Both the position numbers and the translations under genes were made by a program. This document shows positions 24,601-35,997 of a stretch of DNA of 64,000 nucleotides, piece after piece. The notes beneath the pieces were generated by a model. That model was not told the DNA's origin, searched no databases, and worked only from the letters and a program-made list of their open reading frames with translations. Origin of the DNA: Chromera velia (Eukaryota; Sar; Chromeraceae). The stretch lies in NCBI GenBank assembly GCA_018398765.1, contig JAHBMJ010003412.1:21679-85678 (forward strand). Reading direction: 5' to 3'. Position 1 is the first letter of the stretch. Each line of letters opens with the position of its first letter.

Positions 24601-27600
24601 ACTCGTTTACTTTATATTCTTTGACTGCCGTCATGTCCGACTCCTCGTTCTAAGGGGACTGCAAGGAAGCGAAGAAGGCTGACCTTTGATCCTCAGAATA
24701 AACTCGCAACTGCCTTCATTCTGTTGTGATAAAGAGTCGCTCAGTCGCACATGGATCTCCACAGGTTCCCCGACGTCGAAAAGCCGCGGCTCAACAGCAG
24801 GGAAGAATTCGGTCTGGATGCGTGTAGGACTGTTACCGTCTCCTTCACGGTCGAGTGAGGAGACGGGAAACGGAAAGAAGGACGCAAAGGAAACCCTCGA
24901 AGACCTCCAGAAAGAGGCCCCACGGTCATTCGGGAAGTCAACATTCAAGGGAGGGCACCTGAGGGCAGCTGCAAACACCCGAACACAAATGTCCATAATA
25001 TATGACACATGCACTTCTTCACGCTTGTGATGCTGTCAGCATACTTGAACAAGGACTCCGAGTTTATTGTGCCGATCCATCGATCAGAGTGAAGGATTTG
25101 ATGCATGGTGAATCTTGTTTGTGGACATGCACTTCCTGTCGGTGCATCTTGCTCTCTCTCCATTCGACAACCACGGCACATATGCAGGATAGTTGACACC
25201 GATATATGAACGCTCACACAATACAGATGTATCGAAAGCTATATCCTCGGATGACTTGTACAAGTGAATGATCCACTCTCAGCTGGCCATTGGGTCCTCC
25301 CGTCTGAAGAAAAGTGCAAGTACGCAAGAAAACATGAACCACCCGACTGACTCAAAATCGGAACGAAAGAGAGCTCCACATTTCTCGCACTGCCACGGAG
25401 ACCACTCCCGAGACCCAACTGTCCTTCCTCGTTCGACCCCGTCCCCACCACTCCGCCCTCTGTAATCAGAAGTGAGTAGCCAGTTCGGAAAGCAGACACC
25501 CCACCCCCCTTCCACAGCCCCTCTGCCCGTATACCCACAACATCCCGCGGCTCCCTCTGGTCGTCTGTATGTCCAAGCCCCAGCTGGCCGTATTTGTTCT
25601 GTCCAAACGAGAACACTCTCTTGTCCTCCAGCAGAACAAAAGAGTGTTTTCGACCCGCTGCTATCTGTGAAGCTCTTCCAGGAAGCCTCTCTACCCACTG
25701 AGGAGTCGAGAAAGATTCCTCTTCACTCCCTAACCCCAGCTGCCCGAAACCCAAATCCCCATTCTCTCCAAAAGCAAAAACCTTTCCCGATGAGGTCAGC
25801 ACCAAACTGTGCCTATCACCGGCTGCAACGGCAACAACCTTCTCTTCTCCCCACGCAGCAACAACTTCCACCGGACTTGTCTCATACCCACCAAACACAC
25901 TCCTTCCATTCCCCAACTGCCCGTAAGGATTACTTCCCCAAGAGAAGACCCTGCCAGATTTGCAGGCAACCACTGTGTGAGCGCCCCCAAGGGCTGCCTG
26001 TGTGACGAATTCACCTTCCAACAAGGGCGCGGTGACCAGGGTGGCGTTCCATCTGATCTCCGTGTCGTTGAGTCCAAGCCGCCCGCTGTTCCCGTTACCC
26101 CAAATAAAAAGCTTCCCACCTGCTGTCCAGGCGGCGCTGCAAAAAAAGAAAAAGTCAACCGTAAGGGGGATGATCAGAGAAAAAAAGGGGGGGCGGGGGA
26201 AGAAAAAAGGAAATCTCCCCCAAGACATGTACTCTTCGAGTAAGCATGAGCAAAAGGACACATTCATGCAAGTGTGGGCGCGTGCAAGCAGGTCGACATG
26301 TCCTTTCCTTCCAGCAATGGGCGGGCTCTCACAAAAGAGATTGTCATGCATCCATCCCACTTCCACGTACGAGACAGACAGACAGACAAACAAACAAACA
26401 AACGCGCAGGCACACAGACAGACTATATCGTCTTTTCTTCACTTCACTTTTTCCGAATCGCTTCCACAGACAGACAGACAGACAGACACACAGACAGACA
26501 CACAGACACACACACACATACAGAGATAGAGAGACAGACAGACAGACCTGTGTCTCCCTCCACACGCAACGCCGACCACGGTCTCACCATCCAATCCCTC
26601 CACAGGTAGGGCCCTCCAATCGTTGTCCTCCCCCTCTTCACTCACACGGCGTCCGATCTGCCCGAATCTGCCGTCTCCGAACGACACCACTGTGGCGTTC
26701 TTCAGCAGAACGAGAGAGAACGAATGAAACGATGCATCTCCTCCGGCACATGCGTCAACAACGCCCGAGAGGCCCCGCACTCTCGTCGGCACCCTGACGT
26801 TCTCCTTCTCCTTCAGCCCCAGCTGCCCTTCTATGTTGTTTCCGAACGCGAACAGATCCCCCATTTCGTCTACCAGCAGTGAGTGTTCGTTCCCCTGTGC
26901 CACTAATGAAGGACGATTAACTGCGAGCACAAACAGCATAAAGGCACGCATATCCATTTTCAGCTGCTTCACGGGAAAAGGGGCAAAAGATGAGGGGCGG
27001 AAAGAAAAGGAGACGGAAAGCAAGCGATAAACCGACCGCAGAGAGTCCCACTGCCGCTACTCGAGGACCCCGGAGGACAAGTGCAGTCGAAAGACCCGAC
27101 GGTGTCTGTGCAGACAGCGCGATCATCGCAGTGCCCGGCCATCACCAAGCACTCGTCGACATCCAGCGCTGCATGCGCACACATGCAGAGGAGTGAAGTT
27201 CAAAAACGCGTATATACTTCATGTGTAAGGAAGCTAGAAATTTGTGTGCTTGCACGAGAAGTCCTGCACAACTTTCGCGACTCGTTACACAATTTCTGCA
27301 TGCCAGTGTGTTGCTGTCGTGTTTTCTACTGCTGTCGTGTTTCCGTTCGATATCCACAGGCAAACGTCGTGCACCTCACCATCCCACTCATCAGTCAACA
27401 TGCACGTTTCCCGACTGACCCAGTAGAGGAACAATGGAACTCTCCGCCTGGCTCTGGCCGTCACCTCCCCCGAGACCCAACTGTCCTTCCTCGTTCGACC
27501 CTCCACCCGAAACTCCCCCTTCTGAAATGACGACCGAGAAGAAAGACCACGAACCCCCCGTCCACAGCCCCTCTGCCCGCACTCCCACAACCTCCCTGGG

Positions 27601-30600
27601 CTCCCTCTGATCGTCTGTATGTCCAAGCCCCAACTGGCCGTATTTGTTCTGTCCAAACGAGAACACTCTCTTGTCCTCCAGCAGAACAAAAGAGTGTTTC
27701 TGACCTGCCGCTATGTATGAGACCCCCCCCGGAAGCTTCTGGACCCGCTGGGGGGTCGGAAAAAAATACCCCCCAACCCCAATTGGCCGAAGTTATTTCT
27801 TCCAAATGCAAACACCTTTTGGGACGAGGTGAGGATCAAAGAATGGCTGCTACCCGCCGCCACAGAAACGGCCCTCTCCCCCTCGTCCCCCACGAGGACT
27901 TCCACAGGACTGTGTTCATCCGCCCCTGTCCCCCCGGGATACATTTTCCCATTCCCTAGCTGCCCTCCCTCATTCGCCCCCCAAGAAAAGACCCTGCCTG
28001 ATTTGCAGGCAATCACCGTGTGAGCCCCCCCAAGGGCTGCCTGCGTGACGAATTCGCCTTCCAACAAGGGCGCGTTGACCGGGGTAGCGTTCCACCTGAT
28101 CTCCGTGTCGTTGAGGCCCAGCTGACCATTCTCGTTACCCCCCCACATGAACAACTTGCCCCCTTCCGTCCAGGCGGCGCTGCAAAAAAGAATCAAAAAG
28201 CCCAACAGAAAAGCAGAAGCAACATAGGAAATTAACTTGCTGAAAGCAACTGTCCAGCATGCTGGTTTCTGATCGACGCTGATCTCAACCTTTGGCTATT
28301 TTAGGCCAAAAAGGGATGGAGATTTTCACTCAAACCTTGACTCCTCTGATCAGCGTTTACATAAGAACACCACAAACTTTCGCCATCCAACATCCTCTCT
28401 GCAGCAGAAAGCTGGCACACAAGAAAGAGGTTCCGGTGCATCTTCCCAACCACTCACAAACACAGACAGACAGACAGACAGACAGACAGACCCGTGTCTC
28501 CCTCCACACGCAACGCCGACCACGGTCTCACCATCCAATCCCTCCACAGGCAGGGCCCTCCAATCGTTGTCCTCCCCCTCTTCACTCACATGACGCCCCA
28601 ATTGGCCCTCCTTGTTGCCTCCAAAGGAGAGAGTCGTACCGTTCCTCAACAGTACGAGAGAGAAAGGCGGATATTTGTCTCGTTCAGTCTGAGAGAGAGC
28701 AGGTCGCTCGAACTCCCCTCCACCTCCGCAAGCACCAACAACGTCCGAGAGCCCACTCACTTTTGTTGGCACTCTCACGGCGCTCTCATGTCGGAGTCCA
28801 AGCTGACCAAAGGAATTTTCTCCGAATGCAAACAGATCTCCGAGGTCGTTCACACTCAAAGTGTGTGTTCCTCCCTGAGCAATCACTACCGTGGGTCGCG
28901 ATGCTGCACAAAAGAGAGGTGGGTCGGAATGAAGGCCCAAAAATACCTAATGAGGTAATGTAAGAAGGAAAAATAAGCGCTCAAGATTAGCAGAAGAGTC
29001 CCCGTTTTGAGACGACCGAAGAAGCCATGGGCAGACAAAAAGAATCCCTGAGAGCAGACAGAAGCGGAACAAGTTAGTTCTTTGTTTCTTTAAGGATCAT
29101 CATCGTCGGTGTGTCAGTAAATGAGAGAGAGAGGACAAAAAAGAGAGACAGAGAGCATTACGAAGTAGATTTCAAAGTCTTCTTGTGTCAAAGAGAAACG
29201 CATCTAAATAAGCACTGAGGAGAAGACAGGACAGAGAGACCTGATTCCTGGGGAGTGACGGTGACGGTCAAGTTGAAATTTCTTCCTGCGTCTTCGAGTC
29301 GATCTGGCCGGACAAGGATGAAAGCCTCCGACCCGCCCCTCCTCACGACTGACACCCGGGACCTCCCATTACCACAGCTGCGCTTGTCCCATCCCTCGCA
29401 CTTACAGTCGGATGGATCAGACAGACAGCTAGGTCCCGACATCACGCCAATCACGGTCTTCCCCTGCAGGCAACACTCTCTTATTTGTCGTCATGATAGG
29501 GTACCAGCCAGTATCAAAACCCAAGCGTCTAAAGAGAGAACAAACTGAACAGCGAATGCAGAGTTGGAGTATCCATATTATTCTTGACTCGCGGCACAAT
29601 GTACAAAACTTCCCCGCTTCAATCTGTCAAAGAAAGCTTGATTGAAATTCGTCTGTGCAGAGACATGCCTACGAAAGAATTTCAGGAAATGCACCCAGCT
29701 GTCCTCATACAGGTATACATCTATCTGGATAGGAGGCGGGCCCCTCCCTCCCACAACGAACGAACCTACCGATGCAGTGCCCCCACAGGTGTCAACAGAA
29801 ACAATCGCGGTGCTCCTCGATGGAGGGAGTCTCAAAGTGTACCAGACACCCCCTGTGGTCGTGCTGCCCCCGCAGTGTCGAAATTCCCCATCCCCCGTGG
29901 CAAGATCCCAGTGTCCAGAAACCGACTCAGCAAGCTCCCCTTCCGCAAAAGTCTGATGGAATGCTGGTGACAGATCAATTGCACGATCAATCGTGTCTGC
30001 AGGGTGGGGAGCTGCACAGAGTCGAAGAGGAGCAGAAGCGATGACGGTGAGGCATTTCTCTCTCGACTCGCAAGTGGGTGAAGACAATGCGCGGACCAGT
30101 CTTTTTATCGGGAGAACTCAGTACAGCCATGCATGCACCTAGATTGAAATGAAGTCAAATTTCCTTCATGCAATCCTTTTCACTTTTCGCCACAAATGTT
30201 AGTGGATGCGTATCCAGGTAAGTAAGTCTGCGTAAATCTTCAGCCCATCCATAATGGATGCACATTTTCTTTTAGCATTTTGGCTCCCGTAGACACTGAA
30301 TGTCTCCTTTTCCGTATGGTCAATAAGTCAGACGATATGTGGCGACAAATGCCGTCCCTTTAACACTGAGTCACCGAGCCTCCCAACGTTCTGGCGTACC
30401 CATGCAGGTCAACTGCCGGCTGCCCGCAGCTACGTTTAATTGCCCTCCCAGACACTGCATTTGGGTGAAGCAACCATCGTGCCGGTGTCTCCACCTCTCA
30501 TCCTCGTCGTGTTTGTGAAAGCACGCGAACCCCTGGGCACACTGAAGGTCCACCCTCTGTGCCTGAAAGCCAATTGGGAAAGGCCCCTCGGACACCCGAT

Positions 30601-32650
30601 TGAGGAGCGGGTTGAGCCCTGGGATGTTCTGGTTGGAGAAGTCAACAGGTGCGTCGCATGTCTCTGCAGACAGAGAGAAGCAAGGACGTAGGCCAGTGCC
30701 AGCACAGTACACTACCCTAATGGAACTTGCCAGACTGGGCAATGGGAAAGGACAAAAGGGCGAGAAAAAGAGACGTACCGGAGAAAAAAATTCAAAGAAA
30801 ATAAGTACAGACCTGTCGATTGAGAGACCGTGATGGTCAAATTGAAGCTGGCTTCTTCCCTCTCGTCCCTTTTCAGTCGGACGACAACAAACAGATCCGA
30901 GCCCCCAGTCTCCACCAATGAAACACGGGACATTCCGTTGTCACAACCGCCCTCATTCCACCCCTTGCATTCACAGGCAGAGGAGTCAGAGGAACACTCA
31001 GCCCCTGTAAGAACTCCAATCACCGTGTTGCGCTGCAGCAGTCATAAACGGGGAATTAAGGAAAAGGGACAGCAAGATCAGCAATGCGGACCGACGAACC
31101 TCACCGCTTTTGCCTTTGACGAGGGTCTCTCTCATGTGCACGTTCGAAAGACAAAGAAACCATGCATCTCTGAGAAAGACGCACGAGTGCAAAGAAGGAG
31201 ATGCCAACGACTGACGACTCTTCCCGAGCAGGTGTCCACAGTGACTCCCAGAGGGATAATGGAATGGGGAAGCAGAAGCTTGAACCAGACTCCAGGCCAC
31301 AGCGAATCACCGCCACACTCTTCAAACTGAGCATCTTCCGTTGCCTTCTGCCAGTCTCCTTCGACAGAGGCCATCTGAACCCCTTCCACCAAGAGAGGTG
31401 AAAAGCGGTCAGAGAGGTCAAGGGCGCCCCACACGGTGTCGTGGGGATGTGAGGCTGCAGGACTCAGGGACGGAAGAAAGCAAGACAAAATGTTTGGTTT
31501 CCTCTAACCGTTACTGAGGGAATTTTTTGAGTTTTGAATGCAAACAAAGGAGAGCAAATGAACACATGAAAACATGCGAAAGCACATACAGAGCGGCACC
31601 CAGATGAAAACACCAGACACCGGCATCACTTGCAGTGTTTCTTTTCCCTTGTCAATGTTCTCTTATGCCTCTCATTCATGCAAGCAGAGAAAGTGAGGGA
31701 GGGATCGAGGTGATGGTACGTATGACCTAGAAGAGCGCAGTATTAAGCACAAAAATGGGGGCACCTCTCTCTCTACGACTCATACAGACATGATCATATC
31801 AAAAGAGGAAGACTTCGCAGCAAAAAAGAGAGAGAACAAAAAAGGACAAGACAAAAGGGAACCACAAAGACCCAAATGTACAAAGAACGGACTTGAGAGC
31901 GTGACAGTCAGATTAAATGTTCCATAGTCGTCATACCACCATGAACGTGGACGGACAACCGCGAACACAGATGTGCCTTCTCTTTCCACAAAAGAGACGC
32001 GCGACTGATGCCCGCACCCGTCTCGGTCCCATGCCGCACACTCACACGCAAACGGGTCGGAGGTGCAGTCCTCTCCTGTGAAGGCTCCAAGAACGGTGCC
32101 TGCCTGCATCTTGCAGAAGCCATCGCAGAGGAATATAGCGAGGCTTTGACATTCAATTTCGGATTCCTCTCTTGCAACAGCAGTGGGTTGTGAGTCAGCA
32201 GACAACAGGAGCACTTTTACAGAGCACGCCTCTCCACGGGCCGACAGAAATCAGATCAGTCACAACACACAGCAGTCGAAGACCGCACTCTCCCCAAGCA
32301 CCAAAATGTGCACCCATGGATTCACTGACTGACGGAGGTTCCTGTGCAGGTGTCGACGGTCACAACGACGGGAGAATCCGACAGAGGAAGCCGGAACCGA
32401 AACCAGACACCAGGCCTGGAAGAATCGCCGCCGCACTCTTCAAACTCTGCATCCCCCGTCGCCCCCTTCCACTCTCCTTCCACAGAAATTGTTTGCGACC
32501 CTTCCCCGAGAAGAGGAGAAAAGCGGTCAGAAAGGTCGAGGGCCGTCTGGGGGGTGTCGTGGGGGTGTGCATCTGAGGGTGGTGAAGAATGACACCATGG
32601 AGCGGCATGTATCGACCGTATAAAGTTTCATCCTTCACATCACGTACTAA

Positions 32651-32705
<55 letters not shown>

Positions 32706-34234
32706 AGAGAGAGAGACTGAAAGAGACTGAGGGAGACTGAGAGAGAGAAGGAAGGAGGGAGACAGACACACAGACACCAACTCTTTGTCGCAAGTCAAAA
32801 ACATCTGCACATTAACCCCCGCTTCCTTCTCGCGCTCAGGCTCTAAACGTCTCGCGAGACGGGCTGCACATTTGAAAGAGCCTTTACGCCGGCCAGCGCT
32901 GCCATTGTTGAGTCACTGTATCAACACAATGTTTTGTCAGTATCTAGGCGAACTCACAGACGAAAAGGTAATGCCAGAAAAAGTGTCACAAAATGGAGTC
33001 ATAAACATTCATCTGCAGCAGAGACGGACTTGAGATCGTCACAGTCAAGCTGAAGGTGCTGCCATCATCACTGCTGCCCCATGGACGAACAATCACAAGA
33101 AGGTCAGATCCTGCAGCCTTTCTCAGCGATACTCTGGATTGGTCGAAGCAGGTCTGGTCGTTCCAGCCCTCACACTCACAGGCAGAGGAGTCAGAGAGAC
33201 AAGCTGCTCCTGATACGACACCGAGCACCGTGTCGGCCTGCAGCGGTGCAAGAATGAGGGAATGCACAGCGCCCAGTCGTCCAAAATGGTCGACAGGAAA
33301 GGGCAGAGATATGCAGGAAAGAGATTCCGGTTCGAATAGACACGGTTCACATTCTTCTTGTGGATCGTTCGTGGGGAATCTTCTGTATATGTGAACGCAC
33401 ACTGCATCTCTTGTCATTCACTCTCAGCCAGGAGCTATATCGGAGACACAGAAAAACCTCATCACGCTAGCAAAGAAACATTCGTTCAACAAAATGTGCA
33501 CCCATGGATTCACTGACTGACGGAGGTCCCAGTGCAGGTGTCGACGGTCACAACGACGGGAGAATCCGACAGAGGAAGCCGGAACCGAAACCAGACACCA
33601 GGCCTGGAAGAGTCCCCCCCGCACTCTTCAAACTCTGCATCCCCCGTCGCCCCCTTCCACTCTCCTTCCACAGAAATCGTTTGCGACCCTTCCCCGAGAA
33701 GAGGAGAAAAGCGGTCGGAAAGGTCGAGGGCGGTCTCAGGGGTGTCGTGGGGGTGCACATCTGTAAAGAAAGGGAGGAAAGCATCGCACATCATTTGCGT
33801 CGATCGTGGCAAGTCTCGATGCACAGACAGACAGACAGACAGACAAACTTACATACACACGCAATCAAACACTCACACGTTTTTTTTATTTGTAAGAGCT
33901 GAGAGGGGAGGGAAAAAGACCCCCAGTTGCGGAGACTTTTGAGGGGAGACCCGCACAACCCTGTCCCTTACTCCGTCGCTCTCTGCCTCTGTCCCAATCA
34001 TGCGGCCCTTCCTCACTCAAACTGACGCATGCACACATACACACTCGCGCGCGAGAGAGGAAGATGAAAAAAGATAAGCGAAGGGAACATGCGAATGCGA
34101 CTACACCACCCACCTTGTCCTATCACGACTTCGACAGGCAGAAAGAAGCCGAGAAGCCACCACCAGGAGAGAACACCCAGGAGGCTGATCAGATTCGAAA
34201 CTCGGGGGAGGCAGAAGTTCCCAGTCTCTCCCAT
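18643..34234 (-). CDS. Receptor B: giant multidomain polytopic membrane protein (PPC-like, RCC1, EGF, HYR, GCC2/GCC3)
   Basis: About 3,265 residues in 21 exons. Phase-consistent exons: 34234-34114, 33760-33522, 33237-33030, 32572-32334, 32103-31893, 31454-31216, 31032-30813, 30663-30400, 30011-29770, 29463-29241, 28903-28492, 28179-27420, 27168-27037, 26920-26548, 26136-25352, 24968-24684, 24330-24006, 23698-22936, 22640-20976, 20803-18719 and a tiny last exon (about 18648-18643, or 18599-18591). Domains by residue: signal peptide 1-40; PPC-like 41-492 (three); sushi-like 493-580; PPC-like 581-735; RCC1 736-1126; EGF 1127-1170; RCC1 1171-1556; HYR 1556-1759; cysteine-rich 1760-2014; membrane spans 2015-2600; tail to the end. 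It is probably a cell-surface receptor or channel. One exon carries an apparent one-base deletion (27769-27774). Receptor A, 6.6 kb upstream, is a paralogue. Confidence 0.8.
18719..22640 (-). other. Receptor B polytopic membrane domain and cytoplasmic tail (two large exons)
   Basis: Exon 22640-20976 starts with a last cysteine-rich turn (CSECKRERHLL...CHEC) and has about seven hydrophobic segments: VVRVLTAIGLFLAFVVLVLA, LLVPLGAICLIGTVGLVIVL, VILATIFLWASSLVEAPLA, VSLAVLFGGVFGVPLLICCF, FLFWELVIFARRLSIPICLL, ILTFHAVLFFGLQAILQPY and ETFSLTVWLGGVLVLK. Exon 20803-18719 starts with an eighth (VRVALVYLLLSSIAAFVVRS), then a long charged, low-complexity tail. The FWE....RRLS motif equals FFWWE....CRKLS in receptor A. 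The fold resembles TRP-like proteins; ion conduction is unproven. Confidence 0.7.
22936..23698 (-). other. Receptor B cysteine-rich ephrin-receptor-like (GCC2/GCC3) exon
   Basis: Phase 2-0 exon. Repeats of CxxCxxxS...CxCxxGFYG (CLPCDRNSHSKRGSTDSSKC, CKEGFYGDPSFSNSSICRQC, CICTEKFYFSPP, CEPCPLHSFCSG) match the cysteine-rich ephrin receptor-like/GCC2-GCC3 family, which precedes membrane spans in many protist proteins. It ends at a GTAAGT donor. Confidence 0.75.
24006..24968 (-). other. Receptor B HYR modules (two exons)
   Basis: Exon 24968-24684 (phase 1-1; ALRCPPLNVDFPND to CEFILRIKG) and exon 24330-24006 (phase 1-2; TESPILTCSPPLTLKV, VRAEGTDRSGNKGSCIMVV, then CPSNSERDTPDSPCLC). The A.D.SGN...C signature near the end of the second is typical of HYR (hyalin repeat) domains; the first is divergent. 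The second exon runs on into the start of the cysteine-rich region, as in receptor A. Confidence 0.7.
25352..26920 (-). other. Receptor B RCC1 propeller 2 (two exons)
   Basis: Exons 26920-26548 and 26136-25352 repeat the layout of propeller 1 with an intact frame: GDLFAFGNNIEGQLGLKE, TVVSFGDGRFGQIGRR, GKLFIWGNGNSGRLGL, GRVFSWGSNPYGQLGNG, KVFAFGENGDLGFGQLGLG, RVFSFGQNKYGQLGLG and GTGSNEEGQLGLG. Long stretches are nearly identical at the DNA level to propeller 1, including the junction with the donor. Confidence 0.8.
27037..27168 (-). other. Receptor B EGF-like module between the RCC1 propellers
   Basis: A single phase 1-1 exon of 132 bases encoding DVDECLVMAGHC, CTDTVGSFDCTCPPG and ending GTLCG. 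The DVDEC start and C-x-x-x-x-GSFDCTC pattern are those of calcium-binding EGF modules. Confidence 0.75.
27420..28903 (-). other. Receptor B RCC1 propeller 1 (two exons, one apparent frameshift)
   Basis: Exon 28903-28492 and exon 28179-27420 encode RCC1-type repeats with the GxLFAFGENxxGQLGL signature repeated (LGDLFAFGENSFGQLGLRH, GKLFMWGGNENGQLGL, GRVFSWGANEGGQLGNG, KVFAFGRNNFGQLGLG, RVFSFGQNKYGQLGLG, GSNEEGQLGLG). Exon 2 is 760 bases, one short of the length its flanking phases demand. The frame changes at a six-base C run on the plus strand (27769-27774); with one more base the frame would continue as FFPTPQRVQKLPGG. Confidence 0.75.
29241..30011 (-). other. Receptor B PPC-like module 4 (two exons)
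   Basis: Exons 30011-29770 (PHPADTIDRAIDLSPAFHQT, GGVWYTLRLPPSRSTAIVSV) and 29463-29241 (KTVIGVMSGPSCLSDPSDCK, NFNLTVTVTPQES). It is the most diverged of the four modules, with the same two-exon, phase 1-0 and 0-1 structure, separated from module 3 by the sushi-like exon. Confidence 0.55.
30400..30663 (-). other. Receptor B sushi-like module
   Basis: A single phase 1-1 exon of 264 bases. It has a cysteine pattern starting ETCDAPVDFSNQNIPG, with RVDLQCAQGFACF in the middle and ending RQLTCMG. The cysteine spacing and the terminal LTC resemble complement control (sushi) modules, although an insertion rich in His, Asp and Arg is present. Confidence 0.45.
30813..31454 (-). other. Receptor B PPC-like module 3 (two exons)
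   Basis: Exons 31454-31216 (HPHDTVWGALDLSDRFSPLL, ECGGDSLWPGVWFKLLLP, VTVDTCSG) and 31032-30813 (TVIGVLTGAECSSDSSACEC, FNLTITVS). It is more diverged than modules 1 and 2. Exon lengths are conserved: the first exon is 239 bases in modules 1, 2 and 3. Confidence 0.55.
31893..32572 (-). other. Receptor B PPC-like module 2 (two exons)
   Basis: Exons 32572-32334 and 32103-31893. The first exon is nearly identical at the DNA level to that of module 1; the second exon (TVLGAFTGEDCTSDPFACEC, FNLTVTLS) is clearly diverged. This points to recent duplication or conversion of the first exon only. Confidence 0.55.
33030..33760 (-). other. Receptor B PPC-like module 1 (two exons)
   Basis: Exon 33760-33522 encodes HPHDTPETALDLSDRFSPLL, FEECGGDSSRPGVWFRFRLP and VVVTVDTCTG. 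Exon 33237-33030 encodes VLGVVSGAACLSDSSACECE and ends FSLTVTIS. The pattern vWf...LP...V.VDTC then TVLGV.SG then G.F.LTVT resembles the bacterial pre-peptidase C-terminal beta-sandwich; this is my reading from motif layout. The pair is phase 1-0 then 0-1, so it is symmetric as a unit. Confidence 0.55.
34114..34234 (-). other. Receptor B exon 1: signal peptide
   Basis: ATG at 34234 begins MGETGNFCLPRV, followed by a hydrophobic core (LISLLGVLSWWWLLGFFLPV) typical of a signal peptide. The exon ends in phase 1 at a GTGGGT donor and joins the first PPC-like exon as GQ-DVHPHDT. The hydrophobic core followed directly by extracellular modules is the reason for taking this as the gene start. Confidence 0.7.
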
Positions 34235-35997
34235 TCTCTTTCTGCAGAAGGAGGGGCAAGAGATTGAAGCAAACAGAAATCCAAACAAGCTCAGACAGAG
34301 TTGGGTGAACCTTTCAAGCTTTTGTCTTAGCTGCTGGTTCTTTGCCGTTTTGTCCCGGAAGAAACGTATCTGCTCGCTCTTTTTGAAAAGGAATCGGGTG
34401 GTTGAGCTAGATGTCCAGAAGAGGGGGTACAGAGGAGAGAATGTACGGGAAGAGACTCGAAGAGGACTGCACCGGATCAATCGTGAAAAGCGGGCCTCAG
34501 TGCACACCCACGCACCCATGCACCTACGTCCCCCCCCAACCCCCCCCACCCCTCTTTCCAAACACAAACGCACCCACTCACTTCCGCGGAGGGGATCTAG
34601 AAAGCCGGGGTCGAGACGTAGCACCCCTGCTCGGCCCCCATCCCTTTATTTGGCTCTTTCCCACACCATCCGCCGGCAGGCGATTTTGCGAATCCATCCG
34701 TCTCGTGTGAGCTGTTTCGAGACGCTGTGAAGGAGATGTGTGAGTCAGTTGGCGCACTGAAAGGGGGATTCCCGGACCGTCTACGTCTTATCTTTTTTTC
34801 TCACCAATTCTGACACCCTTGGAAAAAGCACACCCTCCCTCTGCTGTACTCTCGGGACGATCTTCTGCACGCGAGGAAAGACACAATTCAGTGCAAACGG
34901 AAGCAGACGATGCATGCATACGCATGAAGGAAGCAGACATCTACGCGATGGTAGACGGTGGCAAGAAGTGGCGCGAAAGGAGAAGAGTCTTCTTGTTTGT
35001 CTTCTTCTTTGAGCGTCTTCCAACGCCCGTCGGCAGCGCATTAGTAGTCTTGGGGGACGAAGAAGTCGTTTTATGTGAAAAGGGCCTCGAAAGCCTTGGG
35101 AGGATTTATAGCATGCATGTTGCATGCATGGGGGCCCCCAGCATGCATTTCAAAACTCAATTTTTTTCGTCCGAAATTAATCCGAGTAAAGTATATACAC
35201 GAGAGTGGGCGCGCGCTGCGCGCCGACGTTGTTGTGGTGGGTACTCCGTCGATCCGGCGTCGAAAGAGGGACATGCACATACAAAAGTTCTTCTCTTTCG
35301 AGGCGTCGTGAGCGGGGCATGTCGGGATGCCTTTTTATGCACGCTCCTCTTTTGCAACACTATATACGACATTATTACTCAGAGAGACGGAGAACCCGCC
35401 AACCATTCATTCAACAATTGCCATGCAGTGTACAACTCAAGTGAAGTAAAGTGAACTTGAGTTTCGAAGGAAATGATGTTCAAAAAGCTTCAGAGTAATT
35501 GCGGGGGCCGGCTTATATAGAGAGAAATTTTTATGTGTCCCTTCCAGTTAACTGGGCCCGAATGGCAACTATGTGCGCACAAATCACTACTTGGTTATAA
35601 TTTAAGCTATAGTAAGATTAATTTGGACATGATTTGGTCCCAAAATGCAAATTTCTGCACAGGTGGTGCCCACGCAGTCATCTCAGACGCGAGTATAGTA
35701 TAGTAAGATACGCGCGTACGTGCATGCTGTGCAAATTTCAGCCGAACGCGGTATAAATTAAGGTCAGTCACTGATTCGTTGCATGATCAACCACAGTCCG
35801 AGTCAAGGAGGCAGCCTCGATCCGCCGTCGAGCCTCCCAGTTGCGCATTGGACAAAAGATTCACCTCAGAGCTGCGGTTTCAGCTGCTGCACTCAGTAAC
35901 GCAATATACATTACTATATACACATCACACCTCTCATCACCTCTCGTCTCCGAGGGAGATTCAAGGAGGATTAAGAGACAACGAGAACTGAAGAAGG
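34235..35997. promoter_or_regulatory. Divergent region between receptor B and the cysteine-rich ORF, with GCATGC cluster
   Basis: Four GCATGC palindromes lie at 34912-34917, 35111-35116, 35122-35127 and 35141-35146. The last three surround a perfect GGGGCCCC palindrome. A TATA-like TATAAATT lies near 35751, about 250 bases before the plus-strand start at 35998. GCATGC is a known target of ApiAP2 factors in apicomplexans; use here is inference. Confidence 0.35.

Noticed and set aside
27760-27790. A very short intron to explain the frame change in RCC1 propeller 1
   Set aside because: No GT-AG pair removes a suitable number of bases while keeping the propeller sequence; a one-base homopolymer deletion explains length and phase together.
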